NCBI RefSeq assembly: GCF_013283195.1
Contig: NZ_JABEKT010000001.1
Coordinates: forward strand, 1,614,199 to 1,678,198
Reading direction: 5' to 3'
From: Ensifer adhaerens
GTDB taxonomy: Bacteria; Pseudomonadota; Alphaproteobacteria; Rhizobiales; Rhizobiaceae
Length of the DNA: 64,000 nt
The position numbers and the translations under genes were made by a program. The notes beneath the pieces are model-generated. The model searched no databases, was not told the DNA's origin, and saw nothing but the letters and a program-made list of their open reading frames with translations. Positions 52,592-61,637 of this stretch are shown one piece after another (the first letter of the stretch is position 1; each line of letters begins with the position of its first letter).

Positions 52592-54457
52592 CTAACGAAC
52601 GTGCTTGTAGACCGTCGTTCGCGATAGGTTGAGCACCCGGGCCGTCTTTGAGATGTTCTCGCCGGACATCTGGAAAATCGAACGGATCTCGCGGCATTTG
52701 CTGCGGCTCAGCGGGTGGGGGCGGCAGCTATCGCAGCTGTCATCAACATTTTTCTCTCCTGTGTTGATATCCTCGAAGGAATCTTCATCAAGGTAATCCA
52801 TCCGGCGGCGCACGAGCGCACGCTGCAGCGCGGTTTTCAGTTCACGGATATTGCCAGGCCAGGAGTGCAGTGCGAGACGCGCGATCGCCGCGTCGGTGAC
52901 CGCTGTATCAGGCGCCATGGCCTGCATTAGGTGTCTGACGACGCCGGCAAAATCGCTGCGAGCCTTCAGGGCCGGCAGCCGAATGGTGAAGGCATTGAGG
53001 CGGTAGTAGAGATCGGCGCGAAACGCCTTGGTGGCAACCATCTCCTGCAGGTTTCTATTTGTTGCCGAGACGATCTGCACATCGACCTTTAGCGTCTTCT
53101 GTCCCCCGACGGAGCGCACTTCCATGCTGTCCAGAAACCGCAAAAGCGACGTTTGAGCTGCTAGGGGAATATCCGCAACTTCATCGAAAAACAGCGTGCC
53201 CTTGTCGGCTGTGCGCGCCAGCCCGGGCGAGCCTTCGTCACGGGCATTGGTAAACGCACCGCGCTCGTGCCCGAAAATTTCGGCGATGAAAAGGTTTTCC
53301 GGCACGGCGCCACAATTGACCGGCACGAACTGGCCCTTGCGACCACTTAGCGTATGGGCATGGCGAGCCATCAGGTCTTTTCCGGTGCCGGTCTCGCCGG
53401 TTATGTGTACCGGCATACGCAACGTCACCGCATCGGCGATATCAGTCATCGACCGCTTAACGATCGGGTCGTCGCAAACAAAATCAGGTGCATTCGATCG
53501 TCGCAGAAGCGCCGGCAAAGCGGGCGCGGGCTTCGCCATAGCGTCAGCCCCCCGCTGACCGATCTGCCGACAGACCATAAACACACCACTTCCCGCCCGG
53601 TCGCGGATGCGGATGACGCCGCCGTTCAGAAGTCCGTCCATTGCCGATCGGAATCCGGCCTCGAACAGATCATCGAAGTGACTGCCGATCGCCGCCGGCA
53701 GACCGGCCAGCAAAGTGGTGCCCGGCCGGTTCAACGAAATGATGCTGCCGTCGGGCGAGACCGACAGAAGTCCCGCCGACAGCGTATCGAGATACTCGAC
53801 GCGCGGGTGGAAAGCGAAAATGAAGCTCTCGGAGCATTCCTGATAGATCAGGCCGTTTTCGATCTGCGCGGCCGCCATTCGCACCAGTGCGTGCGTGTGC
53901 TCCTGCCGCGCTTCGAAGGCGCAGGAAGCGTCAAGCAGGCCGAGGGTTTCGCCGCGCGAGTTCAGGATCGGCGCGGCCATGCAGCTCAGATGGCCGTGGC
54001 AGGAAAAATAGTGCTCGCGGCCGTAAATGGCGACTGGTCTGTGGGCCATCGCAGCCAGCCCCAGAGCATTGGTGCCGCGCAGATCTTCGTTCCACAGGCT
54101 TCCGGGTATGATGGAGCGGCCAGCAGCGCTGTCGGCAAAGTGCTGATCGCTGATCGTGTCCAGCACGACCCCGTCGGCATCGCCGAGTGCAATCATGAAA
54201 TTGGAGCCGGCGATCTGCGAATGAAGGAGCTGCATTTCCGCGAGCGCCAGCCGTCGCAGGGCAGCATTCTGCTCCCGCCGCTGATTGACCTGGGAGAACG
54301 GCACGACGCTGTTGCGCGGCGCAGCGCGCGGATCAAGACCAAGATCGCGGCATCGCTGCCAACTGTCGGCCACAACCGACGGCAGGCTGCCGACCGGCAA
54401 ACGACCACCATTCTCAAGCGCGTTGCGAGCGCGCTCGATGCCTGAAAGATGCTGCAT
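52592..54457 (-). CDS. Sigma-54-dependent transcriptional activator (AcoR family)
   Basis: 621 residues: GAF-type sensory region (about 80-210), a PAS-like segment (about 220-295), the AAA+ domain (about 325-555) with Walker A GETGTGKD at 354-361 and Walker B TLFFDE at 421-426, and a Fis-type helix-turn-helix at the end (ISKTARVLNLSRTTVYKHVR). The sigma-54 contact loop reads GAFTNA (400-405) instead of GAFTGA. It is divergent from the Zn-alcohol dehydrogenase gene, whose promoter is a near-perfect -24/-12 element, so it most likely activates that operon in response to a small alcohol, ketone or similar inducer. Confidence 0.88.
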   Translation of the reverse strand: MQHLSGIERARNALENGGRLPVGSLPSVVADSWQRCRDLGLDPRAAPRNSVVPFSQVNQRREQNAALRRLALAEMQLLHSQIAGSNFMIALGDADGVVLDTISDQHFADSAAGRSIIPGSLWNEDLRGTNALGLAAMAHRPVAIYGREHYFSCHGHLSCMAAPILNSRGETLGLLDASCAFEARQEHTHALVRMAAAQIENGLIYQECSESFIFAFHPRVEYLDTLSAGLLSVSPDGSIISLNRPGTTLLAGLPAAIGSHFDDLFEAGFRSAMDGLLNGGVIRIRDRAGSGVFMVCRQIGQRGADAMAKPAPALPALLRRSNAPDFVCDDPIVKRSMTDIADAVTLRMPVHITGETGTGKDLMARHAHTLSGRKGQFVPVNCGAVPENLFIAEIFGHERGAFTNARDEGSPGLARTADKGTLFFDEVADIPLAAQTSLLRFLDSMEVRSVGGQKTLKVDVQIVSATNRNLQEMVATKAFRADLYYRLNAFTIRLPALKARSDFAGVVRHLMQAMAPDTAVTDAAIARLALHSWPGNIRELKTALQRALVRRRMDYLDEDSFEDINTGEKNVDDSCDSCRPHPLSRSKCREIRSIFQMSGENISKTARVLNLSRTTVYKHVR

Positions 54458-54524
54458 GTCTCCTCCTCATGCATCACGAATTGCGCAAAGTAGCGTTACG
54501 TCGTCGTCCTTTGCAATAGACAGA

Positions 54525-54543
54525 AACTGAACAGTTTTCAGTT
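54525..54543. promoter_or_regulatory. Candidate upstream activator site 1
   Basis: AACTGAA and TTCAGTT form a perfect 7-bp inverted repeat with a 5-bp spacer, about 80-95 bp upstream of the sigma-54 promoter, the usual place for an enhancer-binding activator. Confidence 0.5.
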
Positions 54544-54553
54544 GGCATCCGTT

Positions 54554-54573
54554 CAGGGAATGGACATTCCCTG
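54554..54573. promoter_or_regulatory. Candidate upstream activator site 2
   Basis: CAGGGAATG and CATTCCCTG form a perfect 9-bp inverted repeat with a 2-bp spacer, 48 bp upstream of the -24 element. It may bind the divergently encoded AcoR-type protein or another dimeric regulator. Confidence 0.5.
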
Positions 54574-54620
54574 CCGTGTGGTATCTGTGTAAACTATTGA
54601 TATGATTGAATTTAAATATC

Positions 54621-54636
54621 TGGCACAGCCTTTGCA
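54621..54636 (+). promoter_or_regulatory. Sigma-54 (-24/-12) promoter
   Basis: TGGCACAGCCTTTGCA matches the consensus TGGCAC-N5-TTGCA exactly at both elements. It is 54 bp upstream of the Zn-alcohol dehydrogenase start codon (54690). Confidence 0.85.
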
Positions 54637-54689
54637 AACCTTGTCTGATGAATGCGGACCGACTGTTCGCAGAAGCAGGAGAGACAGGA

Positions 54690-55742
54690 ATGAAGGCACA
54701 GGTACTCACCCAATATGATGACCACCTGAAGGCGGACCAGTGGGTCTCGCTTCAGGACGTACCGGATCCGAAGATTACGAAATCCACCGACGTGATCGTG
54801 CGCATCGGCGGAGCAGGGGTTTGCCGAACCGATCTACACATCATCGAAGGCGTTTGGCGGCCCCATATGGATCCGAACGGCAACAATCTACTGCCGCTAA
54901 TCATGGGCCACGAGAACGCAGGCTGGGTGGAGGCCATCGGCAAGGAGGTCGAGGGTATCAAGGTCGGTGATCCGGTGATCGTACACCCGAAGATTTCCGG
55001 CGGGACCTGCCTTGCCTGCCGGCGCGGTTTCGACATGCATGGCCCCGGAAAGTTTCCGGGTCTCGACTGCGACGGCGGCTATTCGGAATATCTCTGCACG
55101 TCGGAGCGCAACATCGTGCCCTTGCCGAAGACGCTCGCGCCCAAGGAGGTAGCGCCCTATGCCGACGCGGGGCTTACCGCCTATCGCGCCGTCAAGAAGG
55201 CGACACGCCATCTGCTGCCCGGCGAAAGCTGCGTCGTCATCGGTGCCGGCGGGCTCGGCCATATTGGCATCCAATGCCTGAAGGCGATGTGCGCCGCTGA
55301 CGTGATCGTGGTCGATATTTCCGAAGCCTCGCTGGATCTGGCTGGCAAAGTCGGCGCTGACAAGCTGATCAAGGCCGATGGCAACGAGGTCGAGGCCGTA
55401 CTCGAATTGACGGGCGGGCAGGGTGCCGAGGCGGTTATCGATTTCGTAGGCGAGAAGGGCACGACCCTCAAGGGGCTCGCGATGACGCGGCCAATGGGTA
55501 GCTACTACGTCGTCGGCTACGGCGAGGATATCCGCATTCCGACCGTCGATATGGTCATCACCGAAAAAAACATCATCGGCAACCTTGTCGGCACATGGGC
55601 CGAGCTCACCGAGTTGATGGCGCTGGCTGACCGCGGGCTCGTCGATCTGAGGACCGTCGAATACAGGCTCTCCGACGCCAACCAGGCCCTCAGGGATCTG
55701 CGGGACGGCAAGATCCACGGACGCGCTGTGCTTGTTCCCTGA
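54690..55742 (+). CDS. Zn-dependent NAD(P) alcohol dehydrogenase
   Basis: 350-residue medium-chain dehydrogenase. Catalytic zinc ligands are in GAGVCRTDLHIIEG and GHENAGWVEAIG; the Rossmann motif is GAGGLGHIGIQCLKAM. The structural zinc lobe is altered: GGTCLACRRGFDMHGPGKFPGLDC keeps only three cysteines in unusual spacing. The start ATG 54690 follows AGGAGAG; the frame is open to 54606 but that region contains the promoter. Sigma-54 controlled and followed by an ABC transporter, so it probably oxidises an imported alcohol or polyol. Confidence 0.88.
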   Translation: MKAQVLTQYDDHLKADQWVSLQDVPDPKITKSTDVIVRIGGAGVCRTDLHIIEGVWRPHMDPNGNNLLPLIMGHENAGWVEAIGKEVEGIKVGDPVIVHPKISGGTCLACRRGFDMHGPGKFPGLDCDGGYSEYLCTSERNIVPLPKTLAPKEVAPYADAGLTAYRAVKKATRHLLPGESCVVIGAGGLGHIGIQCLKAMCAADVIVVDISEASLDLAGKVGADKLIKADGNEVEAVLELTGGQGAEAVIDFVGEKGTTLKGLAMTRPMGSYYVVGYGEDIRIPTVDMVITEKNIIGNLVGTWAELTELMALADRGLVDLRTVEYRLSDANQALRDLRDGKIHGRAVLVP

Positions 55743-55778
55743 TTTCAGACTTCAACAACCCGTGGGAGGAAACCACAT

Positions 55779-57335
55779 ATGACACGCAAGAACTTTCTGC
55801 ATGCGTCGATCTGCGCACTGGCGATTACAATCGCATCCGGCGCTCAAGGCGCGGACGTCAACTACGACCAGTATGGAGACTACGCCAAATACGGCGCCGC
55901 GGCCGACGTGCCGGGCGCCTGTTCCTATCAGGCGATCGACCAGAAGGACTATTCAGGCAGAACGCTCAAGGTCATCAGTCATGCCGTGCCGGTCATCGGC
56001 GAGCCGACCGATCTGCACGCCAGGCAGTTCGAGGCGCTGACGGGTGCGAAGGTGGATGTCGTGCACATTCCTTTCGGCGATCTCTATCAGCGCATCATGA
56101 TCCCGTTCCAGACGCAGCAGGCAGCCTATGACGTGCTGTTCTATCCGTCGCTCTGGATCGGCGACCTGCACGGTTTCCTGGCGCCGGTTCCCGCGGCGTA
56201 CAAGGAGGTGAGCGGGATGAAGGACGTCACGCAGAACTACAAGGATGTGGCGACCTGGGGCGAAGAAATGGTGCAATACCCGGTCGACGGCGACCGGCAC
56301 TATTTGAAATACCGGTCCGACATCTTCGACGATCCCGACATGCAGGCGAAGTACAAGACCGAGACGGGCAAGGACCTCAAGGTTCCGGCGACCTGGGAAG
56401 AGTACAACGCCGTGGCCAAGTTCTTCTCCGGCTGGGACTGGGCAGGCGACGGACAACCGCATTTCGGCAGCGCAGAGGTTACCAAGCGTGACGACTTGAT
56501 GTTCTCGGCCTTCATCAGCCGGGTTGCCGCCTACGCCAAGAACCCGAACGTGAAGGGTGGCTTCTTCTTCGATCTTGAAACCATGGAGCCACAGGTCAAC
56601 AATCCGGGCTGGGTCAAGGCGCTGGAAATGTTCATCGATGCGCAGAAAGCCTTCCCTCCGGGCGGCGCAAACTTCGGCCTCGGCGACGAAATATTCTCGT
56701 TCGGTGGCGGTCAGGCGCTGATGAGCTATTCCTGGGACGACGCCTTCATCCAGGCGCAGGAAAAGGACAGCCCGATCCGCAACAAGGTCGCAGCCGCCCC
56801 GCTTCCGGGCGCCAGCGAAGTCTGGAACCGCACGACGAAGAGCTGGGACAAGTTCGAGACGCCGAACACACCGCCCTACATCACCTGGGGTTGGACATCG
56901 GCAGTCACGAAGGCCTCGAAGAACCAGGACATGGCTTTCGATTATCTCTGCTTCTTCTCCAACGAGGCAAACACCACGCTCGATCTCCAGATCGGCCGCT
57001 TCGGGGTGAACCCTTACCGCACGACCCATTTCGATCCGAAGTTCTGGCAAGACAAGCTCGGATGGGAGCCAAAGGTGGCGGAAACCTACGTCAAGACGCT
57101 GAGCGGCATGGACGATAGCACCAACCGCGTCTTCGACCTGCGCGTTCCGGGCGTCAACCAGTTCATGTCGTCGCTGGCGAATGGCGTGGCGGAAGCAATG
57201 GCGGGGCAGAAAAACGCTCAGGAAGCGCTTGATGGCGTCGCTGCGCAATGGAGCGAAATCATCGACAAGATCGGTACAGAGAAGGTGCGCGACGCCTACG
57301 CCAACGTCGTCGCGCTCGAAGATCACGGTCGATGA
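55779..57335 (+). CDS. ABC transporter extracellular binding protein
   Basis: 518 residues with a signal peptide (about 1-24, ending GAQG/A). Longer than usual sugar binding proteins (400-450); it has the SBP_bac_1 core (DVLFYPSLWIGDLHGFLAPVPAAY and WTSAVTKASKNQDMAFDYLCFFSN). Members accompanying GlpST-type ATPases include the glycerol-binding GlpV, but the N-terminal part differs from what I remember of GlpV, so the substrate is probably another polyol or alcohol. It starts 36 bp after the dehydrogenase with GGGAGG in front. Confidence 0.83.
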   Translation: MTRKNFLHASICALAITIASGAQGADVNYDQYGDYAKYGAAADVPGACSYQAIDQKDYSGRTLKVISHAVPVIGEPTDLHARQFEALTGAKVDVVHIPFGDLYQRIMIPFQTQQAAYDVLFYPSLWIGDLHGFLAPVPAAYKEVSGMKDVTQNYKDVATWGEEMVQYPVDGDRHYLKYRSDIFDDPDMQAKYKTETGKDLKVPATWEEYNAVAKFFSGWDWAGDGQPHFGSAEVTKRDDLMFSAFISRVAAYAKNPNVKGGFFFDLETMEPQVNNPGWVKALEMFIDAQKAFPPGGANFGLGDEIFSFGGGQALMSYSWDDAFIQAQEKDSPIRNKVAAAPLPGASEVWNRTTKSWDKFETPNTPPYITWGWTSAVTKASKNQDMAFDYLCFFSNEANTTLDLQIGRFGVNPYRTTHFDPKFWQDKLGWEPKVAETYVKTLSGMDDSTNRVFDLRVPGVNQFMSSLANGVAEAMAGQKNAQEALDGVAAQWSEIIDKIGTEKVRDAYANVVALEDHGR

Positions 57336-57360
57336 ACCGCCGCCGATGACGTCAGACGAA

Positions 57361-57388
57361 GGCGGCACGGCATGTGTGCCGTGCCGCC
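57361..57388 (+). other. Hairpin after the binding-protein gene
   Basis: A perfect 12-bp stem (57361-57372 with 57377-57388, TGTG loop) between binding-protein stop (57335) and permease start (57426). Typical of transcripts in which the binding protein must outnumber the membrane parts. Confidence 0.6.
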
Positions 57389-57425
57389 TGTTCCAAAGCT
57401 GCTACCAAAGGAAACAGGTCATATC

Positions 57426-58307
57426 ATGGGCCAGACAGGGCTTCGGTTCTACAAATTCTCTTTCCTACTGCCGGGCTTTCTTGTGCTTCTGGCAATCATT
57501 CTCTTTCCTCTGCTCTTTACCATTCGCGTTTCGCTCTCGGGATGGGATGCAATCGCGCCGGGGCTCAACTGGGCGGGTCTGACGAACTACGCTCATGTCT
57601 TCAGCGATGGGCGCTTCTGGGAGGCGATGCTGCGACTGTCGGCCATGGCCGTCGGCACCGTGCTGGTACAATATGTGTTAGGCTTTGCACTTGCGCTGCT
57701 CGTCTGGCGAGACATCCTGTTCCGGCGGATATTTCGGGTGCTGTTTCTCATTCCGATGATGACGACGCCGGTCATCATGTCGGTGATCTGGCGCACGATC
57801 TTCCACGAATCCCTCGGCCCCGCCAATGATGTCCTCGGTCTCATCGGACTTGGTCCGTATCCGTGGCTCACCTCGGCCAATTTCGCCATGGCCGCTGTCA
57901 TGCTGGTGGAAATCTGGCAGTGGACGCCGTTCATGTTTCTGCTTCTACTGGCGGGTCTTCTCAGCCTGCCGCGCGAACCGTTCCTCGCCGCGGCCATCGA
58001 CGGCGCGGGGCCGGTTCGCACCTTTTTCAACGTGACTTTTCCGCTGCTGGTTCCGGTTTCGATCGGCGCGGTCGTCATCCGGCTCATCGAAGCCTCGAAA
58101 ATCATGGAAACCGTCTATGTGCTCACCTCGGGCGGGCCGGGAACGGCAACGGAAACTGCCGGCTACTACATCTACATCAAGGGCCTTCGCGATTTCGAGA
58201 TTGGATATGCCGCATCGCTCTCGATCACCTACCTGGTCATCATGATCGTGCTTCTGACAATCATCGCCAAGCTCCTCGTTCGCATTTTCATCGGAAGGAG
58301 TGCCTGA
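57426..58307 (+). CDS. ABC transporter permease 1 (MalF/GlpP-type)
   Basis: 293 residues, about six membrane segments. The N-terminal part is FSFLLPGFLVLLAIILFPLLFTIRVSL; the EAA loop is AAAIDGAGPVRTFFNVTFPLLVPV. The ATG at 57426 replaces an earlier in-frame start at 57372, which lies in the hairpin. Its stop overlaps the next gene (TGATG). Confidence 0.87.
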   Translation: MGQTGLRFYKFSFLLPGFLVLLAIILFPLLFTIRVSLSGWDAIAPGLNWAGLTNYAHVFSDGRFWEAMLRLSAMAVGTVLVQYVLGFALALLVWRDILFRRIFRVLFLIPMMTTPVIMSVIWRTIFHESLGPANDVLGLIGLGPYPWLTSANFAMAAVMLVEIWQWTPFMFLLLLAGLLSLPREPFLAAAIDGAGPVRTFFNVTFPLLVPVSIGAVVIRLIEASKIMETVYVLTSGGPGTATETAGYYIYIKGLRDFEIGYAASLSITYLVIMIVLLTIIAKLLVRIFIGRSA

Positions 58308-59140
58308 TGCTCTCAACGCTAAAATATATCGCCGTGGTGCTTTGGAGCGCGTTCGTCGTGGCGCCACTGCTATGGGCGCTAACAACCAGCTTCAAGACGG
58401 CCAATGGCGTGACCGGCGGTCCGACCTATCTTCCCTATATCGGCTTTGAGCCTTCACTCGACGGCTGGCGCAGCCTGTTCGGCGGAGCAGGCGGCATCGA
58501 CATCGTGCGCCCCTACATGGACAGCCTGATCGTCACCAGCAGCGCCAGTCTGATCTCGATCGTGCTTGGCACCCTTGCCGCCTATGGCTTGTCGCGGTTC
58601 GAATACCGGGCGGGCTTCGTCAAGAACACCGACATCATCTTCTTCTTCATCTCCCAGCGCATCATGCCGCCGATCGTTCTTGCCATCCCATTCTTCCTGA
58701 TGCTGCAGTTTCTGGGGTTGCTCGATACGAAGATCGGTCTGATCCTTGTCTATGTGGCGCTACTGCTGCCGATCGCGGTGTGGATCATGGTCGATTTCTT
58801 CGATGGCGTACCGCGCCAGATCGACGAGATGGCGATGCTCGACGGCTGTACACCGTTCGAAGCCTTCTGGCGTATCGTCCTGCCGAACTCCATGCCGGGC
58901 ATTCTGGTCGCAAGCATGTTCTGCGTGATCTTCGGCTGGAACGACTTCTTCTTCGCCTTCACGCTGACCTTCACCGACACGCAGCTTCTGCCGGTCGCGG
59001 TCGTTTCGCTCAATTCTTCGGTTACACCCTGGTGGAGCCTGTCAGCCTCGGCGCTGGTATCGGTGGCCCCTCTCATCCTCATTGCAATTTTCGTCGAGCG
59101 GCTCCTGTCGCGCGGCACGCTTGCCGGCGCGATCCGGTGA
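58307..59140 (+). CDS. ABC transporter permease 2 (MalG/GlpQ-type)
   Basis: 277 residues, about six membrane segments, with the EAA loop EMAMLDGCTPFEAFWRIVLPNSMPGILV. It starts inside the preceding stop (TGATG) after GGAAGGAG and ends 10 bp before the first ATPase gene. The longer open frame to 57863 merely shadows permease 1. Confidence 0.87.
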   Translation: MLSTLKYIAVVLWSAFVVAPLLWALTTSFKTANGVTGGPTYLPYIGFEPSLDGWRSLFGGAGGIDIVRPYMDSLIVTSSASLISIVLGTLAAYGLSRFEYRAGFVKNTDIIFFFISQRIMPPIVLAIPFFLMLQFLGLLDTKIGLILVYVALLLPIAVWIMVDFFDGVPRQIDEMAMLDGCTPFEAFWRIVLPNSMPGILVASMFCVIFGWNDFFFAFTLTFTDTQLLPVAVVSLNSSVTPWWSLSASALVSVAPLILIAIFVERLLSRGTLAGAIR

Positions 59141-59150
59141 GGAAACAGAT

Positions 59151-60233
59151 ATGAGCCTCATCCTCGATACCCTACACCTTTCGCACAACGGCGAAGCCCA
59201 TCTTGACGGCCTTTCGGCAAGTTTCGCCCGTGGAAGCTTGACAACCGTACTTGGGAGAACGCTGGCCGGCAAAACCACCCTAATGCGTGCGATCGCTGGT
59301 CTCCAGCGTATTGACAGCGGCACGATGGAACGAGACGGTCAAGCATTCGGCACGCTTCCAGCTTGGCAGCGCGATGTTGCGATGGTCTACCAGCAGTTCA
59401 TCAACTACCCGCATCTCAACGTTTTCGACAACATTGCTTTTCCACTGCGAAAACGGCGCCTGCCGGAGGTCGATGTACGCCAGCGTGTCGAATCCGTCCT
59501 GTCGATGGTCGGACTCTCGAATTTTGCGGGGCGCAAGCCGTCGGCACTTTCTGGTGGCCAGCAGCAGCGCGTCGCGCTCGCCCGCGCACTGGTGCGCAAG
59601 GCCGATATCCTTTTGCTCGACGAGCCGTTGGTCAATCTCGACTATAAACTGCGTGAACAGTTGCGCGAGGAATTCCGCGGCCTGCTCACCAGCCAGAGCG
59701 ACGGCACGGTGATCTACAACACCACGGAGCCCGCCGAGGCGATGATGCTGGGCGACCGGATCATCGTCATGCACCAGGGCCGAATCCTGCAGACGGGCAC
59801 CCCGGCTGAGGTCTTCGAAAGACCTGCCAACACGCTGGTTGCCGGTATTGTCAACGATCCGCCGATGACGATCCTTTCGGGTCGCTTGGACCATGGGCGT
59901 ATCGTGTTCGACGGCGGTGTGGAGCTTGCCGCTTCGGCACATCTGAAAAATCTTCCGCACGGCCTCTACCGTTTCGGCATCAGGGCAACCGAGATCGAGC
60001 CTTCGGAAGGTAGAGGCATTCCAGGGCGCGTCACATTCTCGGAGGTATCGGGATCGGAGACATTCGTGCATGTCGAGACGCCGTTCGGCGAGGCGGTGAT
60101 GCAACTCGAGGGCGTTCATCAGGTGACAGATGGATCGCAGATCGGTCTGTCGCTTGCACCGGAGCGGTTGTTCGCCTTCGCCGCCGATGGGGAAGGCGCA
60201 CTTCTGCGTGCGCCAGGACAGGGAGAAAACTGA
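59151..60233 (+). CDS. GlpS-type ABC ATPase without switch histidine
   Basis: 360 residues. Walker A is GRTLAGKTT (35-43), signature LSGGQQQR (133-140) and Walker B ILLLDEP (153-159) are intact, but the switch region reads VIYNTTEPAEA with Thr192 where histidine is expected. GRTLAGKT and TTEP are as in GlpS of the rhizobial glycerol transporter GlpSTPQV. A C-terminal regulatory domain follows. It probably pairs with the next gene product in one transporter, giving one active and one degenerate ATP site. It starts 10 bp after permease 2. Confidence 0.85.
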   Translation: MSLILDTLHLSHNGEAHLDGLSASFARGSLTTVLGRTLAGKTTLMRAIAGLQRIDSGTMERDGQAFGTLPAWQRDVAMVYQQFINYPHLNVFDNIAFPLRKRRLPEVDVRQRVESVLSMVGLSNFAGRKPSALSGGQQQRVALARALVRKADILLLDEPLVNLDYKLREQLREEFRGLLTSQSDGTVIYNTTEPAEAMMLGDRIIVMHQGRILQTGTPAEVFERPANTLVAGIVNDPPMTILSGRLDHGRIVFDGGVELAASAHLKNLPHGLYRFGIRATEIEPSEGRGIPGRVTFSEVSGSETFVHVETPFGEAVMQLEGVHQVTDGSQIGLSLAPERLFAFAADGEGALLRAPGQGEN

Positions 60234-61294
60234 TGGCCTCGATACATTTGGACCAAATTGGTCATTCCTACGGCACGGCCGTCTACGCGCTGGAAAAGAC
60301 CGACATGCACTTCGAGGACGGCAAGACATATGCATTGCTCGGCCCGTCCGGCTGCGGCAAGACGACGATGCTCAACATCATCTCCGGTCTGCTCACCCCC
60401 TCCGACGGCCGCGTGCTGCTCGGCGGCACGGATGTGACGAGAACCAGAACAGCCGAGCGCAACATCGCGCAAGTCTTCCAGTTTCCAGTCGTCTACCAGT
60501 CGAAAACTGTTTTCGAGAATCTTGCCTTTCCGCTGCATTGCCGCGGCTGGGATCGGTCGCGGATTGCCACACGGGTCGCCGAGATTGCCGATCTTCTCGG
60601 CCTGACGTCGCGCCTTAGCCAATCGGCGCGACGGCTGACGGCGGATGAGAAACAATTGATCTCGCTTGGGCGCGGACTTGTGCGAAACGATGTCGCTGCG
60701 TTGCTGATGGACGAACCTTTGACCGTTATCGATCCGCACATGAAATTCGATCTTCGCCGCCGCATCAAGCAGGCCAATGATCAGACGCGCCATACCGTGG
60801 TCTATGTCACTCATGACCAGAACGAAGCCATGACCTTTGCCGATGAAGTCCTCGTCATGAGCGCCGGCCGCGTCGTCCAGCGTGGAACGCCGCAGCAATT
60901 GTTCGAGGCACCCCGCAATCTCTACGTCGGGAACTTTATTGGCTCGCCGGGCATGAACTTCGTTCGGGCAGAGCGCTTAGATGGTGATCTCCGGCTTGAT
61001 GGCGTCCCCCTCGTGGGGGCGGATCGCTGTCGTGGTATCGCGCCGGATGCTGAAATCGTCCTTGGTATCCGTCCCGAGCATATCGCCTTCGCGCAAGGTG
61101 AGGAACTGGGCGTCCCCGCATCGATCGTCTCTGCGCAGGACCACGGCAGCCTGCTTGTTGTCGACGTCGCTGTCGGCTCTGACCGACTTAGGATGAAGGT
61201 ACGCCGTGACGTTTCCTTTCCCGCTGGTCAGGCGCGTCTCCGCGTTTCATCCGATCAGGTCCGTCTCTATGTCGACGGCGTTCTGGTGAACTGA
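60233..61294 (+). CDS. GlpT-type ABC ATPase without consensus signature
   Basis: 353 residues. Walker A GPSGCGKTT (37-45), Walker B LLMDEP (157-162) and switch His194 in YVTHDQNEAM are intact, but the signature is RLTADEKQLISLGRGLV (135-151) instead of LSGGQ. This mirrors the defect of its partner, as in GlpS/GlpT. The composite site formed by its Walker motifs and the partner's LSGGQ should hydrolyse ATP. The start overlaps the partner's stop (TGATG). Last gene of the operon. Confidence 0.86.
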   Translation: MASIHLDQIGHSYGTAVYALEKTDMHFEDGKTYALLGPSGCGKTTMLNIISGLLTPSDGRVLLGGTDVTRTRTAERNIAQVFQFPVVYQSKTVFENLAFPLHCRGWDRSRIATRVAEIADLLGLTSRLSQSARRLTADEKQLISLGRGLVRNDVAALLMDEPLTVIDPHMKFDLRRRIKQANDQTRHTVVYVTHDQNEAMTFADEVLVMSAGRVVQRGTPQQLFEAPRNLYVGNFIGSPGMNFVRAERLDGDLRLDGVPLVGADRCRGIAPDAEIVLGIRPEHIAFAQGEELGVPASIVSAQDHGSLLVVDVAVGSDRLRMKVRRDVSFPAGQARLRVSSDQVRLYVDGVLVN

Positions 61295-61637
61295 TCGCGG
61301 GTATGCGACGGGGGCTTTGAGCGGGCGTTCCGCTGCCAACTGGATGCCGTCCAAACGTGTACAGTGCTTCTGGACGGCATCCAAAGTGGTTATGATAGAG
61401 AGGCGAGGCAATCGCATGAAGGCGTTCGCATTTCAGATTTCTCCAAACGATTTTTCGTAAAAGATTAGGCCATTGTGTATGTCGCGGCGGCCGTTCACTG
61501 CGAGGCTATGCCTGGCTTCCTGACATCGCGGTCCACGCCCGGTGGTCGCCAATGCTTTTGTGCATGGTCACTTGCCCCGTTCGACATCGCTTGAATCGGG
61601 AAGCCTATGATCTGCTGGGGCCGCGACCGCAACGCAT
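61295..61637. other. Gene-free region with a 13-bp inverted repeat
   Basis: No gene is seen. TGGATGCCGTCCA at 61341-61353 is mirrored by TGGACGGCATCCA at 61371-61383, 47 bp after the ATPase stop. It may end or stabilise the operon transcript; there is no U-run. The rest holds nothing recognisable. Confidence 0.4.

Noticed and set aside
55953-57368. A 471-codon open frame on the minus strand
   Set aside because: It is antisense to the binding-protein gene, which has a signal peptide and family motifs; the shadow frame has neither.
59280-60335. A 351-codon open frame on the minus strand
   Set aside because: Antisense to the GlpS-type ATPase with intact Walker motifs; no domain visible in the antisense product.
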